Below the pieces are notes generated by a model. That model had not been told where the DNA came from. It ran no database searches and was given only the letters and a program-made list of their open reading frames with translations. Shown here in pieces: positions 13,019 to 23,880 of a stretch of DNA of 64,000 nt (position 1 is the stretch's first letter; every line of letters starts with the position of its first letter). The stretch comes from Alitta virens (taxonomy: Eukaryota > Annelida > Polychaeta > Phyllodocida > Nereididae): assembly GCA_932294295.1 (NCBI GenBank), contig OW028577.1, forward strand, positions 2,117,001 through 2,181,000. The letters are read 5' to 3'. A program made the position numbers and the translations under genes.

Positions 13019-13465
13019 TTAAACATTGGCAGTGTTGGCCCTTGAGAAAGACTTAAGGTCACATTTGAAACGTTCAGTGGTGGTGGCATTGTGAACTTCT
13101 TCAGGTAAATTATTCCAGATTGTGGATCCTCTATAAATAAAAGACCTTTTAAAAAAATTTGTTCTACATACCGTATTATTAACTTGCATATTATCACCCC
13201 TACGGGTGTTACTCTCATTAGTATCACATGCCACAACCACTGAATTACATAAATAAGCAGGTGCAGTACCATGGATACAATTGTACATTGTTATACTAAT
13301 GAAATCATTCATTCTTTCCTCAATAGTTTCCCATCTTAACTGTTTTACCAAATCTATACCTTGGACATTTACAATATCAAAATTGCCACTAACAATACTG
13401 GAACATCCCCAAACTGTACATGCATAATCAAAGACAAACTTTAGGTAAGTTTTGCATTTCTTCAA
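13019..13465 (-). pseudogene. C-terminal fragment of a non-LTR reverse transcriptase
   Basis: An open reverse-strand frame of 148 codons carries blocks found near the C terminus of jockey/CR1-type reverse transcriptases: FDYACTVWG, then RWETIEERMND, MYNCIHGTAPAYL, and FKRSFIYRGSTIWNNLPEEV followed by a short FK-L end. The polymerase core is absent. The sequence differs clearly from the LINE at 9.6-11.1 kb, so it is a second family. The frame is still intact over its length, which suggests moderate age. It is a truncated copy with no role of its own. Confidence 0.8.
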
Positions 13466-13771
13466 TGCAGTTTTCCTGTTACTGAAACTAATGGTTTGTC
13501 TTTTCTAATAACACAAACTTGCATCAGAAAATGACTCCAAAACTACAGCAGTAATATATGTCTGAAAGGTAGAATAATGGGCCTCATATGGAGCATTACT
13601 AGCAACCGAGGAAGAATAATTGGACTGATAGATGTGTGCTTTGGCTGACAGAATGTATCAATTTCACAGAATATGAGGTCTGTGCTGGAAAGTTGTACAT
13701 GTAGGCTAATGGGAAATATATGAAATCAGGTCAAAGATACACTATACTGTATGTCTTGTACAGCTTGATAT

Positions 13772-14033
13772 TGATTAGAGCTTTAGGTCCTTTATTTCTG
13801 CACCTGATGGGCTAATTAGAACAGGCAGGGACCATAATAATAAGATGATGGGTGAAACAGCCAGCTCGACTGGGAATTGAACCCGGGACCCAGTCGTTAG
13901 GAGGCCCAGCGCTACCACTTCATCCTTCATCTCAGTGGTCCCTACCTGTCCTAATTAGTCCATCAGGTGCAGAAATACAGGACGTAAAGCCCTAACCACC
14001 ACGCCCAGCGCTACCACTGAGCTAGGCCCCTAG
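13772..14033 (-). repeat. SINE family 1, rearranged copy with an inverted segment
   Basis: In reverse orientation 13,772-13,919 is a SINE body plus tRNA-like head with a good B-box ('gggaattgaacccggg'). At 13,920-14,002 part of the body appears again in forward orientation. Then the A-box end resumes ('agcgctaccactgagctagg'). The 16-bp 'gcccagcgctaccact' flanks the inverted piece at 13,904-13,919 and 14,003-14,018. Template switching between two SINE copies would produce this. Confidence 0.75.
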
Positions 14034-14758
14034 ATGAGCTGATTTGCATTTAAAACTTTCGCAGTAGTTCTATTTCCCAAGCACAGCTGAAAAGCGTTGA
14101 AATTACATTTTCTAACAAAACTGGACGTACTTGTCAATCGTTTTTTGATGAGAAATGGTTTGGCAAGAAATCCGTCCTTGCCGACGACGCCATTTTGTGT
14201 AAACAATGCATTCTGGGAAGATTAAAAAATAAAAACGAGGCACCAGCAATGACGTCATAAACAAACTACGTCACTGCAAGTGTTGTGATGTCATTGGTAT
14301 CTATTCTCCCATAATTCTCAGTGCAAAATGGCGATGAAGTTTCATGGACCAAAATTGGAGCTGTGGTAATTTTTAGAGAACAATAAACAATTGTCAGACC
14401 ACTGCCTTCATTTTTCTTCAAAAACAAGTCTATGGACTCCTAACGAGTGAACAGGGAAGGTCAGTGTAGAGCTGTGTTGTGACGTCATTGTTATAGCAAT
14501 CGCTCCATCCTCTACAGAGGATAGATACGCCATCTTCTAGGCCCCCACCCCCACACCAGTGGAACCATAGCAATACAATGCATTAAAGTAACATGTTAAC
14601 TTAAGTCTTAATGTTTACTATTGTCCATGGGTTGGCCCTACAATATAAAATTTTATGTTATTGTGAGATAATGCATTCAGATTGACATGCCCATCGGAAA
14701 ATTAAGTTTATGTGCAATGCCGAAATGGGCAAAAATCATTATATTTATCATCAAGGTC
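14034..14758. other. Intergenic, several TGACGTCA-like motifs
   Basis: No gene is seen. The block has 'atgacgtcat' or close forms near 14,252, 14,280 and 14,480 and 'aaaatggcg' motifs. This resembles foldback or MITE remnants rather than a promoter, but I cannot assign it. Confidence 0.35.
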
Positions 14759-14935
14759 AGGTTTAATTTGTGGAATAGCCTTCCTGGTGCTATGAAGGAG
14801 TCTGCATTTATAATGGATTTTTTTAAAGTTCAAATGTAAACCTATCTTCACAGATTTTTCAATGTAACATTATTTATCAATTATAATTCAGTAATTGTTT
14901 ATCTTTGTTTTATATCAATAAATTATGTTTGTTTC
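14759..14935 (+). pseudogene. 3' end remnant of a LINE reverse transcriptase
   Basis: A short frame reads RFNLWNSLPGAMKESAF, then MDFFKVQM and a stop at about 14,838. It matches the extreme C-terminal pattern (LWNSLP...A...F+) of non-LTR reverse transcriptases. It is followed by an AT-rich tail with AATAAA near 14,920. Only about 27 codons are recognisable, so the family cannot be given. Confidence 0.45.
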
Positions 14936-15539
14936 TTAACAGCTATAAGTTCATTTTGTAAGGCATTATTTTTAACTGTACATTGTACATGTAACCATGT
15001 AAATTACTTACTGAAGCTATTGCTTTTATTACAAAATTACAAAAATTGGCAAGTACAAAAAATAACATAGGCATTCCCAACACACTGCAAAATGTAAGGT
15101 TTGGTTAAGAGGAAGAAATTTCCATGTGGCTTTGCCTATTGTGTTTCAAAGGATATCAGTTCAAAGGCAGGTCTTCTTTTATGTTGACATATATTGTATC
15201 ATATTCCTAAATTCCCTTATATGTTGGCAATATATGAAAGACCTGTTTTCGTGTGTAGCCATAAACCTTTTGTGTGAGAAGACTATGCATGAAAATGATA
15301 TTACTGAAGGCTGGTTCTATAGGTGTATGACAACATTTATATATTGATATATAATGTTTGTATATGAGTAGTGTGATATTTCTTAATTCAAAATTATATA
15401 AGTTTATGTATGTATCTTTTATTGCATATAAAAAACATTTGGCCCATTTACTTGCATTACAATAATAAAAATCAGTCAGGTACATACAGATGGCGCTGTC
15501 TAAAGTTAAATTAATCATATTCATATTTACAGAACATAT

Positions 15540-16100
15540 TTACTATTGGCTTTCTCATACAAATTTATAATTTACGGAGATTAATCATGGTAAGAAAATC
15601 TGGAAGTGAGTCTAATACAATAATATAAAAAGATCTCCTAATAATGTCACTATAGAAAGAATGGTAAAACAAAAAGTGCATCTCATTTTCTACCTGGTTG
15701 CATTTACACATTTTACATATTCTGTCCTCATACAGTCTTGGACCACCTGCCAGTTTCTACAAATAAAGGAAATACCACACCTAAGCTGTGACATACAAGA
15801 ACGTTGACTTCTATTCACAAAAGATATAACATACGGTTGTACTTCTTATTGTTTTTCAAAGAGTTTATAAGTACGCAATTTGTATTTTGAATTCACTTCA
15901 TCACTCCATTTTAAACAAATTCTTTCATGAAGGGATGACCATATGGCATTAGTACAGGCTGGCTGATCACTGTTAAAACTATCTATTTAACTCACAAGAT
16001 TATACGCTTAACATCCAAGCTCCAGGTATTGTTGTTCAGGGACTTATCCCAATTTAATCCAATTCCGGGTAATCTGTTTTGGTCCATACTAACAATTTTG
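15540..16100 (-). pseudogene. LINE C-terminal zinc-knuckle region, degenerate
   Basis: Reading the reverse strand, several frames together give KYKLRTYKLFEKQ, a stop, then YVISFVNRSQR, MSQLRCGI, PLFVETGRW, and YEDRICKMCKCNQVENEM followed by HFLF. This is the C-terminal pattern LRCGILPL-ETGR and C-x2-C...VE-E-HFL seen in many invertebrate LINE reverse transcriptases. At least two frame changes and two stops break it. Further upstream pieces (near 15,930-16,100) read as the same protein but are weaker. It is distinct from the 9.6-kb and 13-kb families. Confidence 0.72.
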
Positions 16101-16164
16101 TTCCACAATATAAATTGCATAAGTTTTGTATCAATGCATCAAAATATTTATGAAACATCAAGTT

Positions 16165-16290
16165 TCACTGCAGAACTCGTAGACTTGGAAATGGCACTCC
16201 AGAAGAGGTCATGTGAATCCAGGACTCAACAAATTGGCTGAGGGACTGCCTTAACCAATTCTGGAGTTTAGTTCAAAGAGGTCAGTTGGC
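16165..16290. repeat. Foldback family 2, partial copy
   Basis: It shares 'tagacttgga', 'actccaga-ga-gtcatgtgaat' and 'tgaggga-tgc-ttaaccaat' with the better copy at 41,138-41,301 (reverse). It also shares the 'catgtgaatccag' arm with 30,250-30,318. Confidence 0.55.
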
Positions 16291-16718
16291 TTTATAGTTA
16301 TCATCAGTTCTGTAGGAATACTCGATGTTACATATTTCAACATTGATGCAAATGCTCATTGTAGATGGGTTGCATAGGGTTAAAAGTACAATGAATTATA
16401 AGGGACTGTATACTGAACAATCTTAGTAGTCTTTGGCATGTGGAGCAAGAATCAGGCTCTAAGACTTCTGCAATGGCTTTTGTTGTAATAAGACCTTTTG
16501 TAGGCTGGGGACTGCTTCAGTGTCTTTGTTTCCCCTTATGTTGCTATTTGTTCCTTTTCTGACTCTAGCTCTAGTCTGGTCTCGTCTTCTCTACTTTGTC
16601 TGCATTTGGTGACTCATTACAAACTTGCCCTGTTGTCCTCTGAAATGGTCTGCTGAATATATATATCTCTATCTGTCATGAAGGGTGTCTATGTTAGTCT
16701 CTGTTCAGAAACAGCGGC

Positions 16719-17226
16719 AATTGTAAGACCATTTTGCTATCTTTCGGTGTCCATATGAGGCTAAGTGCAAACTTGCTTCCGGGCGACTCGAAAACATCAG
16801 TAGAGTTCGAGCAATAAAAGAGACACCTGTCGCCATCGACAGTGTTCTTGCTTGTATTTTGTATGGACAAACATAGTTGATCCATCTTGATAGATGTCTG
16901 TGGAAATCGGACCATACAGATGGCGTTTATTTGCCAGAATATTGGATTTTGTGGTAAGTGCCAAATCAGGCCACCGAGTAAGACCACTTTGTTTTATCTT
17001 TTTGAGACCGAGCGCAAGCTTACTTCCGGATGTCTAGAAAACATCAGCCGAGTTCGAGCAATAAAACAGATATACCAGTCTTTGTCGACCATGAAATTGC
17101 TTGTATTAAGCATGGGCAAACATAACCATCTACTGGTCTTACTTGATAGATGACTCTATACATCAGATCAGATGGCTTTTATTTGCCACAATGCTGCATT
17201 TCGTGGTAAGCACCGAATGACTCCTT
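16719..17226 (+). repeat. Diverged tandem pair of about 255-bp units
   Basis: Units 16,719-16,977 and 16,978-17,226 align throughout. Each starts 'taagacca-tttg', carries 'cttccgg', 'gaaaacatcag' and 'gagttcgagcaataaaa' and ends '-tgtggtaag--ccaaat' or its variant 'cgtggtaagcaccgaat'. They differ at perhaps one base in five. It could be a short remnant of a satellite or two copies of a small mobile element. The open frames over it are not shared between the units. Confidence 0.7.
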
Positions 17227-17564
17227 TCGGGAAATACGTGTGTAACCTCTGCGCAGACGGTGTATTCTAGCTTATTTGCCGAGATAAAAAAAAAGAAAGC
17301 TACAATAAGACTGCTCAATCTCATCAGTATCAAGGTCCCTTTTGTGGCCGCAGACAGCTGTTGGTATCTTCCTGGATGCTCTCACTTTTTCTTACAGCCT
17401 CGAGGGAGAATAGAGTTCATTGATAGTCATAGTGAGATACATCTGCTAAGTATTAATTAACTGGCTAATCAGTCTCAGAAATCTAGATAAGAAAGAGAAT
17501 TGGTGGGATTATAATTTTTGTTTTGTCTCAGTTCTTCTGACCTGAACTTTAATCAGCTTGCATG

Positions 17565-17790
17565 ACCAGAAGTAAACATAATGATCAGGTTTTGAGTCCA
17601 CATCATATTACATAATTACCCCTTGGCTGGGTCTTTTTACTTGCCCATGCATAGACACCAAGCTCAAGGCACCACCAGCTTGATGTTTCATGAAACCGAC
17701 ATTCAGCTGAGATGTAGCTCTTGAAGCTTTAGCTGCTTGGAATCAAACCCAGGACCCTCAGTAAAACTGGTCTATTTGCCACCCAACTGG
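17565..17790 (-). repeat. SINE family 2
   Basis: In reverse orientation the body blocks 'gggtctttttacttgcc', 'agacaccaagctcaaggca' and the head with 'ggaatcaaacccagg' (B-box) are present. The tRNA-like head runs directly into the palindromic MITE at 17,791. Confidence 0.6.
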
Positions 17791-17945
17791 TACATGGCCA
17801 AATGTGCCACATGCGTTTTCCATGATTTTGGATAAATGCATGGAAATCGCATGGTTATTGCCTCATTCTAATTAGCTAAAAACCATGCGTTTTCCATACG
17901 TTTATCCTTCTCATGGAAAACGCACGTGGCACATTTGGCCATGTA
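17791..17945. repeat. Palindromic MITE, family 1
   Basis: A 155-bp near-palindrome. It starts TACATGGCCAAATGTGCC and ends with the reverse complement GGCACATTTGGCCATGTA; the next bases 'atgcgttttccatg' are also mirrored, so the arms are about 60-70 bp. Other copies are at 22,551-22,680 and 39,349-39,503. No protein is encoded. It appears inserted in or beside SINE-2 sequence, since SINE-2 body resumes at 17,985-18,066. Confidence 0.8.
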
Positions 17946-18066
17946 TCATCTAGTAGTTGATGCATTTGCCAGTTAATGTCAATGTCCATGTCTCAAATGA
18001 CTCTCTCAATGCCAGAAGCAGACGTAATGATAAGATGATGAGGCTCGGACATTTACCCCAGTTGTT

Positions 18067-18920
18067 TTATTACTGAATGCAAAAAAAAGAAGTGCAACCA
18101 TGTGTTTTGATTACAACAGGCCTACTTAACTTATCATTTCAACAGTCAAATTTGATACCAATAAATTGTACATGACATCCTTGTACCCTTTTAATACATG
18201 CAAACAAAGAGTGACAGATGATATCATTCTAATTACAGAGTAATTTAATGAAGCACCTGCAAATGTCACGTGTCTTTTAGTTCCTAGATATTAGATATCA
18301 TATTAAATAGGTAGTTAGTGTGAATGTCACTCACTCTGAGACATGCAGCTTTGTCAAGCACCAAAATTCAAGAATGAAATACAAAGAGATCCTTGCTAAA
18401 ATATGCCTTTATTTTGTAGAAAACAAAAGATGACATAAAAACCAAGAAACTGTTTTACCAGGGATTTATCGTGATAGAAAATAAAAATATTGCGAATTAC
18501 ATGCAAACTGATGACTTAGTTTTGACCAACATTATTTTTCTTCTGATATCTTTTATTTGTCATTTTTTAAGCGGTTAGCCCAGACTAGAGAAAAATATCA
18601 TAAATCTTAACCTCTTTATTCAACTACATCTAAAACAAACTTTTGTTGATATGTTTTACAAGCAGCCTTCACCAAACTGCACATCTAGATCTTTTTGTTT
18701 TTAGAGCATGCGCTGATGCTGAAAGCTTGAAATAAGCTGGTGGCCAGCTGTATCCAGATAACCTTTGAGCTGTGGGCACCAGGTTAAGCTTGAAACATCT
18801 GTTCTTAACCAATTTGGTATGCCAAAATGTCTCAATGTTATATATGACCAGCTGTCAGAGGCCGATGCAATGATGAGATGACAATGCTTGGAATTGTCTC
18901 GGCCTAGAATATAAGGGGTT
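18067..18920. other. Intergenic, no recognisable feature
   Basis: AT-rich sequence. A short SINE-2-like piece lies at about 18,845-18,895 in reverse ('gtcagaggccgatgcaatga'). Nothing else is seen. Confidence 0.5.
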
Positions 18921-19112
18921 GGGGGCCTAGCTCAGTGGTAGTGCGCTGGGCTTCCAACCACTGGGTCCGGGTTCAATTCCCGGTCAAGCCTATGTTGGAT
19001 GGCTGTTTCATCCTTCGTCTCATTGCCATGGTCCCTACATGTCCTAATTATCCGATCAGGTGCAGAAATACAGGACATAAAGCCCCAATCCACGACCACC
19101 TCCACTCGGAAT
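18921..19112 (+). repeat. SINE family 1
   Basis: The tRNA-like head has an A-box (TAGCTCAGTGGTAGTGCG) and a B-box (GGGTTCAATTCCCGG). The body is 'ggatggctgtttcatcc', 'tcattgccatggtccct', 'caggtgcagaaatacagg' and 'cataaagcccc'. The same element occurs at 28,144, 38,740 and 41,545 (forward) and at 13,772, 59,285 and 62,213 (reverse). It is a short non-coding retroposon transcribed by RNA polymerase III and moved by LINE enzymes. Confidence 0.88.
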
Positions 19113-22100
19113 ACGATCGACCTCCAACTGGGATTTAGCTCATGAAGGAAGTTGGCATTTAGTTTTTGTGGTATTCTTCAAATAATGAAAGTCGTGTTTT
19201 TTTATGGAGTCCATCCTCATGCGTAGTATTTCCAAAATTTAACTTTATGCATCAAAAAGCTTTCTGATATTGATGTGATTCTAATTTGAAGGAGCTCTTT
19301 CACTAATGATGCTATGGTGCCGCATGTATATTTCCATGAAGTTAACATTTCCTGTTGAAATTTCCTATTACCATATCAATAGGTTTTCTGCTGTAGGATA
19401 GAATATAATATAATAAATTAAAATAGAATAGAATAGACACCAAGAAGCAGCAGCTTCCAAGCATTTTAGAAATTACTTTGATTAGGAAAGATGCTATTAG
19501 TAAATACAAATTTTTAGGCCTTCATGTCCTTGGCATTTTTGGAGTGGAAAGGGGGAGAGTGATTGATGTTACATTCAACAACGCAATAAATATTAATGTC
19601 ATTGGAGCCTGGGCTAGGTATGTGATGGCTAGACAGGTAGGACTATAGAGTGTGGATCGCACAGAGCCATGTGTTGGTCACTAGGGTTTGAGGTCTTCAC
19701 CCACAGTGTTACCACCCTTGCCACGAGGGAGGAGGTCCAGGACATCCAAGGGAATTATTTTTAGAATAGAATGCTACCAACCTTGCGCAGGATGTCAGTT
19801 AGAATGCAAGCTTCCTCCATCTTCAGGTCATCTTCATAGGCAAAATAAGAGACCTATAGAGGTGTGGCGAATACCACTAACCGCCATTTGCACGGACCCG
19901 ATAATATGATTCCGAGAATATCTAAATGTGTTAATATCTTTATGCACAGGGGGTGCAGATGTTTTATCTATTATTTGTTTTTTTATTATACTATATTCTT
20001 TCTTATATTGAGTATATTCTAAAGGTATATAGCCATTTAGCTAAATCGGGACACAGCCAGGCCCTTTACATAAATAATTAAAAACAATAGAGTATACATG
20101 TATTATATTCTCAATTCACAAAACCAGCAACAATGTTATATTAGCTAACAAAAATATATAAACAATATCAAACATCAGAATGTTTATCATTATCTTCATT
20201 CATCAGTTACTCCTTGAATGCATTTAAATAATTTGAAAGATTTTAATTTTATTGAACTTATGACAAATGAGTATGGTGTCTGAAGCCTCTGAATGAGTAG
20301 TTGTTTGACTTTTAATATGAAAACTTGCATTGACAACAAACAAGGAATTTATCTAAAATCACATTAAGCCAGAATCTTATCTGCAGTGTTATGCAAATTA
20401 AATGATTGATTAAACTTCTTTCAATGACATTCGATTTTCATTTTCTTAATTAACGTTTCTCTGCAGATTAATTAGAATTTTAAATCTTTGAATTAGTGTT
20501 CTAAAATTTTCCTAAAACCAAAGACAAACTAAAGCATTACTTTTGATTAAACCATTCAGATTTGAGGGAATGGTTGCAAATATAGTTAAAAATCATAGTA
20601 TTGTATTGTACAATACTAATAGTTCTACCAAGTTTGTTGCAGTAGAATCTGTGTTTACCATGAGTTAAAATTATTAATTATTTATCACAATTTAATAAAG
20701 TACAAATTTAAATGCTATTTCTGCGTGTTAACAATCAACCAATAGATGTTTCTGTATTTACAATCTCTAACATGGGTTTGGTCTTCTTCTTTTTAAATTA
20801 TGTATATTTTATTGATTTTAATAAACTTTTAATTCCATTTCATTGATGTAATACAATAACATTCAGACTGCTGGCATCACAACAAATGATGCTCTCCATA
20901 GAATAGTTACCTGTATTGCTTATACAACAAATTTTAAATGATACTTGTGCCAAGTACAGATTTTCATGATTCCTTCCTCACAGACTAAATCCTTGGCAAG
21001 ATTCATATTGGCAACAGCGAAGACACTCCAAGGCAGAATCGCTAATGGACAAAATAAAATTAATTTGTTAATCTCATATTTGCAAGTGTTCCTCTGCTAC
21101 AGATCAATATAGTAATAACTGTTCATATTTCCTTTGATGTGATAGGCAGGGTGAGATCAATGATTCCAGCTGATATCAAAGACTTGTTTTATCAATATTA
21201 TATGGGTGACAGCATATCTGAGGCAGATCAAACTATATATTGGTCGACTTCCATCTCCCAATTGTAATATTCTACACCTAAATTATGGTTATATCGTGTG
21301 CACTTTGTACGCATATTGACTGACCTTGCATGAGCTGATTAATATCACCTACCAATATCAGTATTTGTTGGTACTTTCAAGTGCATATTGATTAGCTTTA
21401 AAAAAAGCTGACCTACAGATATCAGTATTTATTGGTACTGTCATTTTCTTGTTGATTGGCTGTTAATTCATGGATTATGTTTTTTTTTATTTTTTACTTG
21501 AGATGTCGAATTGTTGGTGTCTCGTACCTGGTGTTTGAACTTGGATAAGAAAAAACCCAACTTATGCAGCAGCCGATCATTACATCTGCCCCTGGGAGGT
21601 AGAACTTTATTTAAGCTCAGACCAGTGACACTGAGAACACAAAAACACCACAAAAACCTACATTGCAAAATCACAGCCGACCGGAGGCAGAAAGATTGAT
21701 TACTTTAATTTGTCCCACTCATTTCACACAATGGTCGTCCAACATATGAAGAAATGAATATATTCAATGACTAGGCTCCTTTTCTGATGAAATGCAGTAA
21801 TTTGAAAAAAATAATAATTAATTGGCAAGTCGTTAAATCATCACAAGTGACAGTAATTTGAATTCAGGAAAGGAAATGAATTTAGGCTACTGCTGAAAAA
21901 GCAGCGTGAAAGAATGATATGGCAAATTTGTAACTCTAATGATTTCATGATTATAGACTGGAAACTAAATGGAGGGTTTGCATGTGTTAAAACTTTTTTA
22001 ATTTGAGTCATAAAACTCACGTCTCCAGTTATATATTCTATATTTCTAGGCTTCCAAATTAACTCAACAGGTGAATGACAAAAAGCCATAATCCCACATC

Positions 22101-22550
22101 ACCATTATTCTATATTTGGTCTGCCAATATCTACATTCACAGTGTAATGCACCAGACAATTTGTGCACTTTTTATGAACTATTTTAAGTATAATATTGTC
22201 TTATGGCGCTCTTGCATAACCAATCTCCAAGTTTGCTGCCTGATACCAAAGACAGCAAAAAATGTCATCATTGGCGTTTGTTCAGAGTTGAAAACTTTGA
22301 AGTTGTCATAGAGCAACTCTCATGCTTGAATGCCCAACTTACAGTCTTGCTTGCTGTGTTTTATTTGCAGTTTGACAGTCAAACTTCATTGGGCCAAAAG
22401 TGGGCTGATCTGACACCGGCTAGACAGTGGACCAACCTTTAACTGACTTACTAGATAATGGGTTTACAAGACAATGGGCTGAGACCAAATTGAGTTGATA
22501 AGACAATGGACCCACATAGCTGATCATACGTAGTTATACTTTCAGACCAA
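19113..22550. other. Intergenic block with few repeat scraps
   Basis: An AT-rich 3.4-kb stretch. It holds an imperfect 'aatag' run near 19,390-19,435, a dispersed repeat at about 19,640-19,755 (reverse) homologous to 28,440-28,560, and a SINE-2-like piece at 21,500-21,630 ('acatctgcccctggga'). No coding signal, RNA gene or promoter can be supported. Confidence 0.5.
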
Positions 22551-22680
22551 TACATGGCCAAATGCGTCACGTGCGTTTTCCATGAGAAGGATAAACGCAT
22601 GGAAAACGCATGGGTTTTGCCTAATTAAAATAAGGTGAAAACCATGCATGGAAAATGCACATAGCACATTTGGCCATGTA
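22551..22680. repeat. Palindromic MITE, family 1, second copy
   Basis: Starts TACATGGCCAAATGCGTCAC and ends CACATTTGGCCATGTA. The inner arms 'gtgcgttttccatg' and 'catggaaaatgcac' pair. Just outside the ends, 'ccaa' on the left and 'ttgg' on the right also pair. It is shorter than the 17,791 copy by about 25 bp in the centre. Confidence 0.8.
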
Positions 22681-23521
22681 GTATTGGGACTGTTATGTCA
22701 ACCCATTGTCAGGCCAATTTTAAAATCAACTTGATATGGGAAAATGACATTGGGCTGGCATTATTTTTCTTATGTGTGCAAGGTCAGTGCCACTCTGATT
22801 GTGAGTGAAGAAACTCGCCACACATTTTTAATCACTGTTATGTCAAGATGTTGTTGCATTTATACAAATTAGGCTTACTTTTGTTAATGTTTGGATTGAC
22901 TGTAGATGCCAGAACGGACATACTTGTGAGACAGGGGTCTTTTTCTTGCCTTAGCATAGACACTAACTATATGGTATTAGGAATGTCTGAGCACAGTTTC
23001 TTGCAGAAATTGAACTCAAATAACTGTCTGTGCTTGGAATTGGACAAAGGCCCATATTTTGGCTTTTCTGCACTAACCTTCAAGCTAACTGTTTTGCTAA
23101 CAAGAAACTGTAAACAATACACAAATTAGTGCAGACTAAAGAAACATAACTCTTTAATGTTATAATTTTTTGGAGCTTATTGCTGCTGTTGCGTCAATTT
23201 ATTAATAGGCTGAGCAGGGATATTAAGGAGTTCTGAGGTAGTTTGTCGTGGTCATGACCATGTCAGTTGTCAAACCCCACTGTGAAACTGACCAAATAGT
23301 GTCCAGTTGTAACTGGACACAACATTGGACACTCAGTGGATACGAGTAGACAGCGCGCTGGGCTCATCAATGCTGTCAGTCCTGCTTTCTTATAACTGAT
23401 ACAATTTCAAGTCCGAAATCACGGCTTACTAGCATCACACTGCATGTTTTTCTCTTAGATAGATTAACCTCATTTTAAAAAGATTAACCTCATTTCGGAT
23501 TCCTCAGAGGTTATTGGCGAA
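22681..23521. other. Intergenic, SINE-2 scrap
   Basis: The piece 'gggtctttttcttgccttagc' at about 22,936 is SINE-2 body in reverse. A 93-codon frame over it, with a hydrophobic start, is not trusted. Nothing else is recognised. Confidence 0.45.
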
Positions 23522-23706
23522 CAGTGGAACCTCGCCATTAAGACCCAATTTGGTGCAAATTACTACATGGTCTTATTGACAAGGTGGCCTTAATGGAGAG
23601 GTAAAATGTAATGACAAGAATACACTATGGCCTAAATTAGTGGTCTTAAAGGAGGTGGTGTTAATGGTGAGGTGGTCTTAATAGGTAGGTGGTTTGTACA
23701 TTGAGA
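23522..23706. repeat. Small TIR element resembling a pogo/Tc1-type MITE
   Basis: The left end CAGTGGAACCTCGCCATTAAGACC faces an inverted right end built from 'ggtcttaataggtaggt'. 'CAGTGGAACCTC' is a common pogo/mariner-like terminus. The motif 'ggtcttaa-gg-gaggt' is repeated two or three times inside. It has no coding capacity. Confidence 0.5.
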
Positions 23707-23789
23707 TGCTAAAATAAAGATTTAAGTATACACCAAAGCTGCTGCTCATGTTATTTGGTTTTACATACGATTTAAAATAAAAATTAATC

Positions 23790-23880
23790 TTACCTTACCT
23801 TGTCTTATCTTATCTTATCTTATCTTGTCTAAATTGTGTCTTAATTGTCTTGTCTGGTCTTGATTGTCTTGTCCTATCCC
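23790..23880. repeat. TTATC/TTGTC pentanucleotide-rich stretch
   Basis: Imperfect repeats 'cttatcttatctt' followed by 'cttgtct' variants. Confidence 0.7.

Noticed and set aside
14250..14490. CRE-like TGACGTCA motifs as a promoter.
   Set aside because: No gene follows, and similar motifs are part of foldback repeats elsewhere in the window.
22848..23129. A 93-codon frame with a signal-peptide-like start (MLLHLYKLGLLLLMFGL).
   Set aside because: Part of the frame lies over SINE-2 body sequence, no homologue is recognised and there is no supporting exon structure.
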